From Stenotrophomonas maltophilia (GTDB lineage: Bacteria; Pseudomonadota; Gammaproteobacteria; Xanthomonadales; Xanthomonadaceae), in NCBI RefSeq assembly GCF_006970445.1, contig NZ_CP033877.1:3852750-3916749 (forward strand): 64,000 nucleotides of DNA, read 5' to 3'. The notes beneath the pieces are model-generated. The model was not told the origin of the DNA and ran no database searches. It saw only the letters and a list, made by a program, of their open reading frames with translations. The position numbers were made by a program, and so were the translations under genes. This document shows positions 44,474-55,502 of this stretch, one piece after another (the stretch's first letter is position 1; every line of letters begins with the position of its first letter).

Positions 44474-45370
44474 TCAGGGATGATCCAGCGGCTTCGGCGG
44501 CTGCACCCGGTTCAGGCGCTCGCGATGCAGCAGATACAGGCCTGAGGCGACGATGATCGCCGCGCCCACCCAGGTATAGCCATCGGGCAGCTGGCCCCAG
44601 AAGGCCAGGTCCCAGCCAATCACCCAGACCAGCCCGCTGTACTCCAGCGGCGCAATCATCGAGGCCTCGCCCAGCTGGAAGGCCTTGGTCAGGGCGATCT
44701 GGCCCAGTGCCCCAGCCAGGCCCATGCCGGCGATCAGTGGCGCATGCGCCAGCTGCAGCGGCACCCAGCCGGGAATGGACAGCAGGCCGGCACCGATGGC
44801 CATGATCACTAGGAACCAGACCACCATCGACTGCGAGGTATCGGTCCGGGTCAGCAGGCTGACGGTGATCGCCGCCACGGCATAGGCAGTGGCGGCCGCC
44901 AGCACCATCAGGCCAGGCACCGAAATGAAACCGTCCACGCCCGGCCGCAGCACCACCAGCACACCGACCAGGCCGATGCCGATGGCGACCCAGCGCCGCG
45001 GCCCGACCCGCTCACCCAGCAGCGGCACCGACAATGCGGCGATCAGCAGAGGGGCGACGAAATAGATGGTGTAGGCGGTGGACAGCGGCAGGTCGCGCAG
45101 GGCAAACACGAAGCAGCCGATCATCGCCATGCCCAGCGCGCCACGCAGCAGGTGCAGGCCCCAGCGACGCGGCACCAGCGAGCGCGGCCCGGCACTGGCC
45201 AGCACCCAGACCAGCACGAACGGCAACGAGGCCGCGCCGCGCAGGAAGGTCACTTCCAGGGTGGGGTAGCTGGCCGACAGCTGCTTCATGCCAGCGTCCA
45301 TCAGCGAGAAGCAGGCGACCGCGGCGACCATCCAGGCCACCGCGCGCGAGGGGGAGCGTTGCACGTTCAT
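44474..45370 (-). CDS. EamA-family (DMT) transporter
   Basis: 298 aa with about ten transmembrane helices in two EamA repeats (MVAAVACFSLMDAGMKQLS; and VWFLVIMAIGAGLLS onward). The family exports amino acids or other metabolites; substrate unknown. It stands alone, upstream of metN on the same strand. Confidence 0.9.
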   Translation of the reverse strand: MNVQRSPSRAVAWMVAAVACFSLMDAGMKQLSASYPTLEVTFLRGAASLPFVLVWVLASAGPRSLVPRRWGLHLLRGALGMAMIGCFVFALRDLPLSTAYTIYFVAPLLIAALSVPLLGERVGPRRWVAIGIGLVGVLVVLRPGVDGFISVPGLMVLAAATAYAVAAITVSLLTRTDTSQSMVVWFLVIMAIGAGLLSIPGWVPLQLAHAPLIAGMGLAGALGQIALTKAFQLGEASMIAPLEYSGLVWVIGWDLAFWGQLPDGYTWVGAAIIVASGLYLLHRERLNRVQPPKPLDHP

Positions 45371-45397
45371 GGCCCATTATCGCCCGGCCGTCGCCTT

Positions 45398-45463
45398 CTG
45401 TAGAGCCGAGCCCACGCTCGGCGGCTCTTTACAAAGCAGCCGAGCGTTGGCCCGGCTCTACAG
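45398..45463. repeat. AGAGCCGAGC inverted repeat
   Basis: CTGTAGAGCCGAG and its partner CCGGCTCTACAG close a 66-nt structure with internal GCTCGGC/GCCGAGC pairs. The GAGCCGAGC core also forms the centre of the 5.5-6.0 kb palindrome. It lies between the divergent EamA and yajQ genes. Confidence 0.8.
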
Positions 45464-45525
45464 AGGACGGGCATGTGGGCCCTCGCGATAGAATGGGCGC
45501 CACTGAATCCTGCGGAGCATCGCCC

Positions 45526-46008
45526 ATGCCTTCCTTCGACGTCGTGTCCGAAGTCGACACCCACGAGCTGACCAACGCCATCGACCAGGCCAATCGCGAG
45601 CTGAGCACCCGCTTCGACTTCAAGGGCGTGGACGCCAAGTTCGAGCGCGATGGCGATGTCATCAACCAGACCGCCCCGACCGAGTTCCAGCTCAAGCAGA
45701 TGAACGACATCCTGCGCGCGCGCCTGGCCGCACGCGGCATCGACGTGCTCAGCCTGGAGTTCGGCGACATCGAGACCAACCTGGCCCAAGCCCGGCAGAA
45801 GATCACCGTCAAGCAGGGGATCGAGCAGAAGATCGCCAAGAAGATCGCCGCAGCGCTGAAGGATGCCAAGCTGAAAGTGGAAAGCCAGATCAACGGCGAC
45901 AAGCTGCGCGTGCAGGGCAAGAAGCGCGACGACCTGCAGGACGCCATCGCCGTGCTCAAGGCCGGCAAGTTCGAGCTGCCGCTGCAGTTCAACAACTTCC
46001 GCGACTGA
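45526..46008 (+). CDS. yajQ: YajQ-family cyclic-di-GMP-binding protein
   Basis: 160 aa, two RRM-like ferredoxin folds. The start MPSFDVVSEVD, FDFKGVDAKFERDG and the end ELPLQFNNFRD are diagnostic. The Xanthomonas homologue XC_3703 binds cyclic di-GMP and controls virulence and biofilm genes, so a similar effector role is likely here. ATG 45526 is the family start. Confidence 0.95.
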   Translation: MPSFDVVSEVDTHELTNAIDQANRELSTRFDFKGVDAKFERDGDVINQTAPTEFQLKQMNDILRARLAARGIDVLSLEFGDIETNLAQARQKITVKQGIEQKIAKKIAAALKDAKLKVESQINGDKLRVQGKKRDDLQDAIAVLKAGKFELPLQFNNFRD

Positions 46009-46109
46009 GGCATCCGCCGGGCATGGCCCGGCGCTGCCAGCGGCAGGTACGACGGCGCGTTGCCAGCGACGCGCCTACAATGGCGGCCCCGCCAGCCGAC
46101 GTGCCCGCC

Positions 46110-46676
46110 ATGACCGATTCCCACCTGCCCACCGATGACCCGATCGCCGCCACCCGCCTGTGGCTGGAGCGCATCGTCATCGGCCTGAACCTGTGCCCGT
46201 TCGCCAAGGCGGTCTATGTGAAGGACCAGGTCCGCATCGTGCTCAGCGATGCGACCACGCCGGAAGCGCTGGTTGAACAGCTGGCCGAGGAGCTGGTGCT
46301 GCTGCGCGACACGCCGGCCGAGCAGATCGACACCACGCTGATCGTGCATCCGCAGGTGCTGACCGATTTCCTCGATTACAACGACTTCCTCGACAACGCC
46401 GACGCGGCGATCGAGGCATTGGACCTGCAGGGCATCCTGCAGGTGGCCAGCTTCCACCCGGACTACCAGTTCGATGGCGTGGCCGCCGACGACGCCAGCA
46501 ACTACACCAATCGCGCGCCCTTCCCCACCCTGCACCTGCTGCGCGAAGACAGCGTGGCGCGCGCCGTGGATGTCTATCCGGACCCGGACGTGATCGTCGA
46601 GCGCAACATCCAGACCCTGGACCGCATCGGCGTGGACGGCTGGCATCGCCGCCTGCGCGGCGAAGACCTGACGTGA
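46110..46676 (+). CDS. DUF1415 protein
   Basis: 188 aa, cytosolic. WLERIVIGLNLCPFAK, the FHPDYQF segment and NRAPFPTLHLLREDSV identify DUF1415; function unknown. ATG 46110 is chosen; an ATG ten codons upstream is possible. The stop overlaps the SDR start (GTGA). Confidence 0.9.
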   Translation: MTDSHLPTDDPIAATRLWLERIVIGLNLCPFAKAVYVKDQVRIVLSDATTPEALVEQLAEELVLLRDTPAEQIDTTLIVHPQVLTDFLDYNDFLDNADAAIEALDLQGILQVASFHPDYQFDGVAADDASNYTNRAPFPTLHLLREDSVARAVDVYPDPDVIVERNIQTLDRIGVDGWHRRLRGEDLT

Positions 46677-47476
46677 GCGCGGTGCCGCCGATTGCCGCAT
46701 GGCCGGCCGCGCCGCTGTCGGGCAAGGTGGTGCTGGTCACCGGCGGCGCCAACGGCATCGGTCGCGGTATTGCCCAGGCCGTGCTCGGTGCCGGTGGGCG
46801 CGTACTGATCGGCGACCTGGACGTGGAGGCCGGCGAGGCGTGCCTGGCGGAATGGCAGCGCGGTGATGACGCCGCGTTCCAGCGCCTGGACATCACCGAC
46901 GAAGCCAGCGTGCGCGACTTCATCGCCGTGGCCCTGCAGCGTTTCGGCCGCATCGACGGGCTGGTCAACAACGCGGGGATCGCCGGCCCGCACGGAACGC
47001 TGCTGCAGGACATGGACTGGGACGAGTGGCAGCGCCGGCTGTCTTCGCTGCACGGCGCGTTCCTGTGCAGCAAGCATGCATTGCCCGCGCTGACCGCCAG
47101 CGCTGCCGGTGCGATCATCAACATCGCCTCCACCCGCGCCTGGCAATCCGAAGCACACAGCGAAGCCTATGCCGCGGCCAAGGGCGGACTGGTGGCCTTT
47201 ACCCATGCGCTGGCGATCAGCAGCGGCCCGGCGGTGCGGGTGAACAGCATCAGTCCCGGCTGGATCGGCACCACCGCCTGGCAGGCCCCTTCGCGGCGCC
47301 ACGCGCCGGAGTACTCGGCCATCGACCAGGCACAGCACCCGGTCGGCCGTGTCGGCCGGCCGGAGGATATAGGTGCACTGGCGGTGTACCTGCTGTCGTC
47401 GCTGTCCGGTTTCAGCACCGGCCAGGATTTCATCGTCGACGGCGGCATGACCCGGAAAATGATCTACGCCGAATGA
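46673..47476 (+). CDS. short-chain dehydrogenase/reductase
   Basis: 267 aa, classical SDR. NAD(P) motif TGGANGIG (23-30), NNAG (99-102) and catalytic Ser153, Tyr166, Lys170. The acidic residue at the end of beta-2 (GDLD) suggests NAD preference. Substrate unknown. Start is GTG overlapping the DUF1415 stop. The TGA stop shares its last base with a 68-nt palindrome. Confidence 0.9.
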   Translation: MSAVPPIAAWPAAPLSGKVVLVTGGANGIGRGIAQAVLGAGGRVLIGDLDVEAGEACLAEWQRGDDAAFQRLDITDEASVRDFIAVALQRFGRIDGLVNNAGIAGPHGTLLQDMDWDEWQRRLSSLHGAFLCSKHALPALTASAAGAIINIASTRAWQSEAHSEAYAAAKGGLVAFTHALAISSGPAVRVNSISPGWIGTTAWQAPSRRHAPEYSAIDQAQHPVGRVGRPEDIGALAVYLLSSLSGFSTGQDFIVDGGMTRKMIYAE

Positions 47477-47543
47477 AAAAAGGGGACGGAGGGGATTAAG
47501 TCGTTTGTGCACAAACGACTTAATCCCCTCCGTCCCCTTTTTT
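47476..47543. repeat. perfect 68-nt palindrome (GGGGACGGA hairpin)
   Basis: Arms of 34 nt (47476-47509, 47510-47543) are exact reverse complements with no loop; the core is GGGGACGGAGGGGATTAAG, flanked by A6 and T6. It begins on the last base of the SDR stop codon. The T6 end makes it a plausible terminator. A SMAG element (47549-47573) follows before the M3 stop. Confidence 0.9.
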
Positions 47544-47582
47544 GCGAAGGTGCCAACCAAGGTTGGCACCCACCACAACGGT

Positions 47583-49613
47583 TTACGCCATGCCCGAGTG
47601 GCGCAGCAGCGCGTCGATCTGCGGTGCGCGGCCGCGGAAGGCCTTGAAGTTCTCCGCCGCCGGGCGGCTGCCACCGCGCGACAGGATCTCGTCGCGGAAG
47701 CGTGCGCCGGTTTCAGCCAGTGCCTGCGGTGCTTCCTCGAACGCAGCATAGGCGTCGGCGCTGAGTACCTCGGCCCACTTGTAGCTGTAGTAACCAGCGG
47801 CGTAACCACCGGCGAAGATGTGGCTGAACTGATGCGGGAAGCGGTTCCAGGCCGGCGGGTGGTTCACCGCCACTTCCGCGCGCACGCGATCCAGCAGTGC
47901 CAGCACGCTGTCCTGCGCCGGTTCGAACTGGCTGTGCAGCAGCATGTCGAACAGGCCGAATTCCAGCTGGCGCACGGTGGCCATGCCGCTGTGGAAGTTG
48001 CGCGCGGCCAGCATGCGTTCGTACAGCGCGCGCGGCAGCGGCTCGCCACTGTCCACGTGCGCGGTCATTGCCTGCAGGTGCTCCCATTCCCAGCAGAAGT
48101 TCTCCATGAACTGGCTGGGCAGCTCCACCGCATCCCATTCCACGCCGTTGATGCCGGCCACACCCAGTTCGCCGATGCGGGTCAGCAGCTGGTGCAGACC
48201 GTGGCCCATTTCATGGAACAGCGTGGTCACTTCATTGTGGCTGAAGGTGGCCGGCTTGCCGTTGGCACCGCGGCCGAAGTTGCACACCAGGTAGACCAGC
48301 GGGGTCTGCACGCTGCCGTCGGCGCGCACGCGACGGTTGCGGCAATCGTCCATCCACGCGCCGCCACGCTTGCCTTCGCGTGCGTACAGGTCCAGGTAGA
48401 ACTGGCCGACCAGCGCACCCTGCGCATCGACCAGGCGGAAGAAGCGCACGTCCTCGTGCCAGACCGGCGCACTGTCTTCCTGCACGCGCAGGCCGTACAG
48501 CTGCTCGATCACCGAGAACAGGCCGCCCAGCACCTTGGGCTCGGTGAAGTACTGCTTCACTTCCTGCTCGGAATAGCTGTAGCGCGCCTGCTTCAGGCGG
48601 TCGGCGGCGAATGCCAGGTCCCAGGCCTGCAGGGCATCGATGCCCAGCTGCTCGCGTGCGAACTGCTCCAGCTCGGCGCGGTCCTTGGCCGCGAACGGCT
48701 TGGCACGCGTGGCCAGGTCACGCAGGAAACCCAGCACTTCGGCCGGGTCCTGCGCCATCTTGGTCGCCACCGAATAATCACCATACGAACCAAAGCCGAG
48801 CAGCGCGGCCAGTTCCGCACGGAGAGCAAGGATCCGATCGATGTTGCCGCTGTTGTCCAGCGCGTCATCGCCGAACTCGGAGGCACGCTGCGCGCTGGCG
48901 CGGTACAGGATCTCGCGCAGATCGCGATCTTCAGCCCAGGTCTGCACCGGCAGGTAGCACGGCATCTGCAGGGTCAGTTTCCAGCCGGTCTTGCCGTCCT
49001 TCTCTGCCGCAGCATGCGCGGCGGCCTTCACGTCCTCCGGCAGGCCCTTCAGTCGCGCTTCGTCCTCGATGAGCAGCGACCACGCGTCGGTAGCGTCGAG
49101 CACGTTCTGCGAGAACTTCGCCGACAGCGCTGACAGTTCTTCCTTGATCGCAGCAAAGCGCTGCTGCGCCTCGGGCGCCAGCTCGGCACCGCCCAGGCGG
49201 AAATCACGCAGGGTGTTGTCCAGCACCTTGCGTTGGGCCTGATCGAAGGTCGCGGCCTCCGGGCTCGCGGCCAGCGCCTGGTACTGGCGGTACAGCGCCA
49301 GGTTCTGCCCCAGCGCACTGGCGAAGCGGGTCACCCGCGGCAGGTTGCTGTTGTAGGCCTCACGCAGTTCCGGGGTGTTCACCACGCCCTGCAGGTGGCC
49401 GACCAGGCCCCAGGCGCGCCACAGGCGCTCGGTGGCATCGTCCAGCGGGGCCACGAAGGTCTCCCAGCGCACCGGCTGCACCTGCTCGGCTGCGCTGACG
49501 GCGGCTTCGGCTTCGGCCAGCAGCACGTCCAGCGCCGGCGCCACGTGCTCGGGGCGGATCGCCTCGAAGCGCGGCAGGCCGGAAACATCGAGCAGGGGGT
49601 TGGCAGCGGTCAC
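47583..49613 (-). CDS. prlC: M3-family oligopeptidase (oligopeptidase A)
   Basis: 676 aa, thimet-like zinc metallopeptidase of the cytosol that degrades short peptides, including signal-peptide fragments. The zinc motif HEMGH is at 467-471 with its downstream Glu in the MENFCWEWE region. GTG 49613 is chosen because GGAGA lies 7 nt upstream and VTAANPLLD matches the usual (M)..NPLL N-terminus. Confidence 0.94.
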   Translation of the reverse strand: MTAANPLLDVSGLPRFEAIRPEHVAPALDVLLAEAEAAVSAAEQVQPVRWETFVAPLDDATERLWRAWGLVGHLQGVVNTPELREAYNSNLPRVTRFASALGQNLALYRQYQALAASPEAATFDQAQRKVLDNTLRDFRLGGAELAPEAQQRFAAIKEELSALSAKFSQNVLDATDAWSLLIEDEARLKGLPEDVKAAAHAAAEKDGKTGWKLTLQMPCYLPVQTWAEDRDLREILYRASAQRASEFGDDALDNSGNIDRILALRAELAALLGFGSYGDYSVATKMAQDPAEVLGFLRDLATRAKPFAAKDRAELEQFAREQLGIDALQAWDLAFAADRLKQARYSYSEQEVKQYFTEPKVLGGLFSVIEQLYGLRVQEDSAPVWHEDVRFFRLVDAQGALVGQFYLDLYAREGKRGGAWMDDCRNRRVRADGSVQTPLVYLVCNFGRGANGKPATFSHNEVTTLFHEMGHGLHQLLTRIGELGVAGINGVEWDAVELPSQFMENFCWEWEHLQAMTAHVDSGEPLPRALYERMLAARNFHSGMATVRQLEFGLFDMLLHSQFEPAQDSVLALLDRVRAEVAVNHPPAWNRFPHQFSHIFAGGYAAGYYSYKWAEVLSADAYAAFEEAPQALAETGARFRDEILSRGGSRPAAENFKAFRGRAPQIDALLRHSGMA

Positions 49614-49779
49614 GGCAGATCTCCAGGATACGGGCCCGGCGGGCGGGCAGCCCTGTAGATATGGCGCTGGCAGGTGGGGCTGACAAGGGGGGCACGGCAT
49701 TCACATCGGCCTTACGCTCGCGCCCCGAAGCTCTGGCTGCGGGGGAGTCCGCAGCGGTAGGTACCGAACGAGGCCCCAC

Positions 49780-50184
49780 ATGGAAGGTCTGGCTGCAGTT
49801 GCATCCGCCATTCCGGCGCGGTCGCTGGCATTGTCCGCCAGCCCGGCCGAACTGACCTGGATCGCCGCGCTGTGCGATGCCGGCGACGACGCCCCGCGCC
49901 ACCTGCAACAGCTGCAGGCGGTGCTGCAGCAGGGCGGCACGTTCAATGACGCCCAGGAGTGGTACCCGTTCGAAGTGGTCGAGCGCGGCGCCAGCCAGCT
50001 ACAGCTGGGCCACGAGCGCGAGTTCGTGATCTGCGTGCTGCTGTGGCTGCAGGCCCTGGCCCAGGGCCGCGCCAGCATCCTGGATCCCAGCCTGCACCTG
50101 GATGACCGCGCGATGGACATCGAGGCGTTGCCTGATGCACTGCGCGATGCGGTGCTGGATGCGTTCACCGCGGCGGGGTATTGA
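49780..50184 (+). CDS. hypothetical protein
   Basis: 134 aa, soluble and acidic, mostly helical (LQQLQAVLQQGGTF; EREFVICVLLWLQALAQG). No known domain is recognised. It is divergent from the M3 gene and convergent with the cysteine-synthase-like gene. Coding character is good. Confidence 0.72.
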   Translation: MEGLAAVASAIPARSLALSASPAELTWIAALCDAGDDAPRHLQQLQAVLQQGGTFNDAQEWYPFEVVERGASQLQLGHEREFVICVLLWLQALAQGRASILDPSLHLDDRAMDIEALPDALRDAVLDAFTAAGY

Positions 50185-50243
50185 TCGAGGCGCGACACAC
50201 CGCTGCGCCCGCCAGGCCATGCCCGGCGGCACTATCGGCCGGC

Positions 50244-51356
50244 CTACAGCGCTTCCAGGCTGCACCACGGAAGCTCGGGCAGCCCCTGCCCGGCCACCGC
50301 TGCGGCCAACTGTGCATCGGCGCCGTCGACATCGATACCCTGCCGCCCGTACCACGACGGATCGTAGTAGCTCTGCGCATAACGCTCGCCGCTGTCGCAC
50401 AGGATGCTGACGATGCTGCCCTGGTGGCCCGCCTCGCGCATCCACTGCGCGGCCTGCAGCACGCCGATGAAGTTGGTTCCGGTCGAGCCGCCGACACGGC
50501 GGCCGAGCTGACGGCTGACATGGCGCATCGCGGCCAGGCTCAGCGCGTCGGGTACCTTCACCATCGCATCGACGCTGGTCGGGATGAAACTCGGCTCCAC
50601 TCGTGGCCGGCCGATGCCTTCCACGCGCGAACCGCCGCTGCAGGTCAGGCCACGCCAGTCCTGCTCACCGGCCACGGCGGCCTGGTAGCCGTCGAAGAAC
50701 ACCGACACTTCCGGGTCCGCGCACAGGATGCGGGTGTCGTGCCGGCGGTAGCTGACATAGCGGCCCAGCGTCGCCGCAGTGCCGCCGGTGCCCGGGCTGC
50801 ACACGATCCATTCCGGAACCGGGCTGGGCTCCTCGGCCATCTGCTTGAAGATGGATTCGGCGATGTTGTTGTTGGCACGCCAGTCGGTCGCCCGCTCGGC
50901 ATAGGTGAACTGGTCCATGAAGTGGCCACCGGTTTCGCGGGCCAGCTTCTCCGATTCACCGTTGAGGTCACAGGCGCGTTCGACCAGGTGGCAGCGGCCC
51001 CCATGGAACTCGATCGCGGCGATCTTTTCAGGCGAGGTGCTGGCCGGGATCACCGCAATGAACGGCAGCCCGAGCAGGCGCGCGAAGTAGGCTTCGGATA
51101 CCGCGGTCGAGCCGCTGGACGCCTCGATCACCGGCCGTCCTTCGCGCAACCAGCCGTTGGTCAACGCGTACAGGAACAGCGAGCGTGCCAGCCGGTGCTT
51201 GAGGCTGCCGGTCGGATGGCTCGACTCGTCCTTCAGGTACACATCGATGCCCTCGAACCCGGGCAGCGCCAGCGGGATCAGATGGGTATCGGCGGAACGG
51301 TTGAAATCGGCTTCGATCTTGCGGATGGCGGCGGCCACCCATTCACGCTGCGACAT
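50244..51356 (-). CDS. PLP-dependent cysteine-synthase-family enzyme
   Basis: 370 aa, fold-type II PLP enzyme. The Schiff-base lysine is Lys53 in [11 protein letters not shown], the substrate loop is [12 protein letters not shown] and the phosphate loop is SPGTGGTAA. The HPTGS and late CDSGERY blocks set it apart from ordinary CysK (usually NP..S.KDR). It may act in sulfur amino-acid or related beta-substitution chemistry. ATG 51356 is used; a TTG three codons upstream is possible. Confidence 0.88.
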   Translation of the reverse strand: MSQREWVAAAIRKIEADFNRSADTHLIPLALPGFEGIDVYLKDESSHPTGSLKHRLARSLFLYALTNGWLREGRPVIEASSGSTAVSEAYFARLLGLPFIAVIPASTSPEKIAAIEFHGGRCHLVERACDLNGESEKLARETGGHFMDQFTYAERATDWRANNNIAESIFKQMAEEPSPVPEWIVCSPGTGGTAATLGRYVSYRRHDTRILCADPEVSVFFDGYQAAVAGEQDWRGLTCSGGSRVEGIGRPRVEPSFIPTSVDAMVKVPDALSLAAMRHVSRQLGRRVGGSTGTNFIGVLQAAQWMREAGHQGSIVSILCDSGERYAQSYYDPSWYGRQGIDVDGADAQLAAAVAGQGLPELPWCSLEAL

Positions 51357-51479
51357 GGCGGGCAATGCTCAGAACGGAACGGTGCGATCCGGCCATTGTA
51401 CGTCGCGGTGCCGTCAGCTGCGGGCCGGTAGAATGAAGCCATCCGGCCGGCAACGGCCCTGTCTGAAGGATCTCCCCCC

Positions 51480-51995
51480 ATGACCATTCCCGCCCTGCGC
51501 GATGTCCCCGGCGTCGCCGCCCAGGCCCCGGCCGACACCACCGGCTTCGTGTTCAACCACACCATGCTGCGGGTGAAGGACATCACTGCCTCGCTGGATT
51601 TCTACACCCGCGTGCTCGGCTACCAGCTGATCGACAAGCGCGACTTCCCGGACGCCCAGTTCAGCCTGTACTTCCTGGCCTACGTCCCGGCCGGCACGGT
51701 GGTGCCGGAAGACGACTCCCAGCGTCGCGTGTGGATGGCTGGCCTGCCGGGCGTGCTGGAACTGACCCACAACCACGGCACCGAAACCCAGGACGGCGCG
51801 GTCTACCACGACGGCAACAGCGACCCGCGCGGCTTCGGCCACATCTGCGTGTCGGTGCCTGACATCGAGGCGGCCTGCCAGCGCTTCGAAGACCTCGGCG
51901 TGACCTTCCAGAAGCGCCTGACCGACGGCCGCATGAAGAACCTGGCCTTCATCAAGGACCCGGACGGCTACTGGGTCGAGATCATCGCCAACTGA
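51480..51995 (+). CDS. gloA: lactoylglutathione lyase (glyoxalase I)
   Basis: 171 aa. Metal ligands His27, Glu94, His121 and Glu167 are all in place (NHTMLRVKD, VLELTHNHG, GFGHICVSVPD, GYWVEII). It converts the methylglyoxal-glutathione adduct to lactoylglutathione. An AAGGAT site precedes the ATG. A GGGGACGGA inverted repeat begins 1 bp after its stop. Confidence 0.95.
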   Translation: MTIPALRDVPGVAAQAPADTTGFVFNHTMLRVKDITASLDFYTRVLGYQLIDKRDFPDAQFSLYFLAYVPAGTVVPEDDSQRRVWMAGLPGVLELTHNHGTETQDGAVYHDGNSDPRGFGHICVSVPDIEAACQRFEDLGVTFQKRLTDGRMKNLAFIKDPDGYWVEIIAN

Positions 51996-51996
51996 C

Positions 51997-52074
51997 AAAA
52001 AGGGGACGGAGGGGATTAAGCCGTTTCTGGCACTATTGGGCTGGAAGCGACTTAATCCCCTCCGTCCCCTTTTT
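51997..52074. repeat. second GGGGACGGA inverted repeat
   Basis: Arms 51997-52020 and 52051-52074 (24 nt, exact) share A5-GGGGACGGAGGGGATTAAG with the 47476 palindrome but enclose a 30-nt loop. It fills nearly all of the gloA to VOC-gene gap. Confidence 0.9.
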
Positions 52075-52086
52075 TGCGAGGTTCGT

Positions 52087-52515
52087 ATGGAAACGATGGA
52101 ACTGCACCGCGGCCGTCTGATCGACCATATCCAGCTGGTGGTGCGTGACCTCGCCGCCAGTCGCCGTTTCTACCAGGCGGTGTTCGACACCATCGGCATC
52201 CCGATTGCCGGTGAAGGCGATGACTACTTCTGGGCCGACGAACTGTTCATTTCCAGCGCCAGCAGCGAGGCCGCCGCCGGCCAGCTGACCGGCCGCCACC
52301 ACCTGGCGTTCCAGGCGCGCGACAGCGCCACCGTCGATGCCTTCCATACCGCCGCAATCGCTGCCGGCGGCACCGACAATGGCGCGCCAGGCGAACGCCC
52401 CTACCATCCGGGCTACTACGGCGCCTTCGTGCTCGATCCGGATGGCAACAACATCGAAGTGGTCTACCACGGCCCGGCGAACTACAGCGCCGACTCGGTG
52501 AAGGTCACTTTCTGA
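52087..52515 (+). CDS. VOC-superfamily (glyoxalase/bleomycin resistance-like) protein
   Basis: 142 aa, paired beta-alpha-beta-beta-beta units. IDHIQLVVRDLAASRRFYQ and the C-terminal LDPDGNNIEVVYH are typical, with His, His and Glu as likely metal ligands. Substrate unknown; adjacency to gloA does not prove a shared role. ATG 52087 has GAGG upstream; ATG 52096 is the alternative. Confidence 0.9.
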   Translation: METMELHRGRLIDHIQLVVRDLAASRRFYQAVFDTIGIPIAGEGDDYFWADELFISSASSEAAAGQLTGRHHLAFQARDSATVDAFHTAAIAAGGTDNGAPGERPYHPGYYGAFVLDPDGNNIEVVYHGPANYSADSVKVTF

Positions 52516-52536
52516 TTTCACCGATGCCGTGAACGA

Positions 52537-52561
52537 AGAAGCCGGGCAATGCCCGGCTTCT
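52537..52561. terminator. intrinsic terminator, VOC gene / CBS gene
   Basis: An 11-bp stem AGAAGCCGGGC / GCCCGGCTTCT with an AAT loop lies between the convergent genes. Confidence 0.8.
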
Positions 52562-52582
52562 CTGCTTCCAGCGCTGCAGCCC

Positions 52583-53014
52583 TCAGTGAGCGGCCATATA
52601 GATGTCCTGAAGCACGGCCTTCTCAAGTTCCAGCTCGCCCAGCAGGTTCTTCACGATATCGCCCAGGCTGAGGATGCCGACCAAGCGGGCGCCTTCAGTG
52701 ACCATCAGATGACGACGCCGCGAGTACGTCATCAACGACATGGCCTGTTTCAGCGTGGCTTCCGGCGCAATGCCCTCCAGACCGGTGGACGGCAGGCTGG
52801 AAATCACCCGGCGACCGGCCTGCGGGCCGTCGTCGGCCAGGGTACGCACGATGTCCTTTTCGGAAATGATGCCCACCGGGGCATCGTCCTTCATCACCAC
52901 CAGCGCAGCGATCTTGTTCGCGCTCATCTTGTGGGCGGCGGCACCGATGGTGTCTTCGGCATCGATGGTGATGACAGCTTCTTTCTTGGATTGCAGGAGT
53001 TCGCGGACGTTCAT
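52583..53014 (-). CDS. CBS-domain pair protein
   Basis: 143 aa consisting of two CBS motifs (about 8-60 and 78-130: VITIDAEDTIGAAAHKM, VGIISEKDIVRTL; HLMVTEGARLVGILSLGDIV). Stand-alone CBS pairs bind adenine nucleotides and regulate partner proteins; the partner is unknown. ATG 53014 is preferred, with AGGAAA upstream; the longer upstream frame is not coding-like. Confidence 0.9.
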   Translation of the reverse strand: MNVRELLQSKKEAVITIDAEDTIGAAAHKMSANKIAALVVMKDDAPVGIISEKDIVRTLADDGPQAGRRVISSLPSTGLEGIAPEATLKQAMSLMTYSRRRHLMVTEGARLVGILSLGDIVKNLLGELELEKAVLQDIYMAAH

Positions 53015-53405
53015 TCTTGTTTCCTGGTGCAGGTCACTGAAGTCAAAAAAGTGTGCTCTTCCGATACGCCCCCTCCCCGGGAACAGACCTTTCAGCGCAC
53101 GTCTGGCGCACCCGTCTGCCGCTTGGAATGGCTCGGCAGACGACGTGCTGCAACGCGAACGAGGTGGGCTCAACCGCTCAACCCGAACCTCGGTCAAATC
53201 GATTCTACGACTGCGACCATCGGTCACTACCGGCATCGATAGGACAGTTCGTCGTGGGAACCTACTGACGATCCAGAGAATGGCACCGCGGCTGAAACCG
53301 CCGCTGAATACAAGAGGCATCGCGCATTAAAGATTGATTGCCTGCTGCCGACGGCGGACAGAACACCCGGCGGCTGTCCCACTTCGCACGGACTCCGGCA
53401 CAAAC
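53015..53405. other. gene-free interval
   Basis: About 390 bp between the CBS gene start and the glmS terminator. It is less GC-rich than its surroundings. I see no convincing ORF, tRNA, SMAG repeat or strong promoter; it presumably carries the CBS gene promoter. Confidence 0.5.
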
Positions 53406-53430
53406 GAAAGGGGCCACGCAGGCCCCTTTC
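53406..53430. terminator. glmS terminator
   Basis: Ten-bp stem GAAAGGGGCC / GGCCCCTTTC with an ACGCA loop, 30 bp past the glmS stop. Confidence 0.8.
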
Positions 53431-53460
53431 GCATGCAGCATCCACAGCTCCGGGGATGTC

Positions 53461-55299
<1,839 letters not shown>

Positions 55300-55341
55300 G
55301 TCACGCGTTTCCTTGAAGACGATCGGCGCATTCTAGCCCGC

Positions 55342-55410
55342 GTGTCCGGCTTCCCCCTCCTGTCCGCTTAATGAAAGTGTCCGGAAAGGTGTCCGCGGAC
55401 ACCCGGACAC
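55342..55410. promoter_or_regulatory. cluster of GTGTCCG half-sites, candidate enhancer for the NtrC-type regulator
   Basis: GTGTCCG occurs at 55342, 55377 and 55389, with CGGACAC at 55396 and 55404 and a shorter TGTCCG at 55361. The central pair is the perfect 14-bp palindrome GTGTCCGCGGACAC (55389-55402), framed by a second inverted pair. Its centre is about 85 bp upstream of the predicted sigma-54 start. The leftmost half-site lies next to the glmS -10. Confidence 0.7.
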
Positions 55411-55453
55411 TGCAGCAGCCATCCCAACCCATTGACCTGAAAGGAAATAAAGT

Positions 55454-55469
55454 TGGCACGCTACATGCT
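55454..55469 (+). promoter_or_regulatory. sigma-54 (-24/-12) promoter
   Basis: TTGGCACG-CTAC-ATGCTT matches the sigma-54 consensus YTGGCACG-N4-TTGCW except for one base. GG (55455-55456) and GC (55467-55468) are spaced by exactly 10 bp. Predicted start near 55480, about 23 nt before the exporter operon ATG. Confidence 0.75.
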
Positions 55470-55502
55470 TGGTACTCACTACCACCGTCAGGCACGCACC
55501 CG

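Noticed and set aside
55300..55502. glmS ribozyme upstream of glmS
   Set aside because: The interval is short, divergent and filled by the GTGTCCG cluster and -24/-12 element; the ribozyme is known from Gram-positive bacteria and no core is seen.
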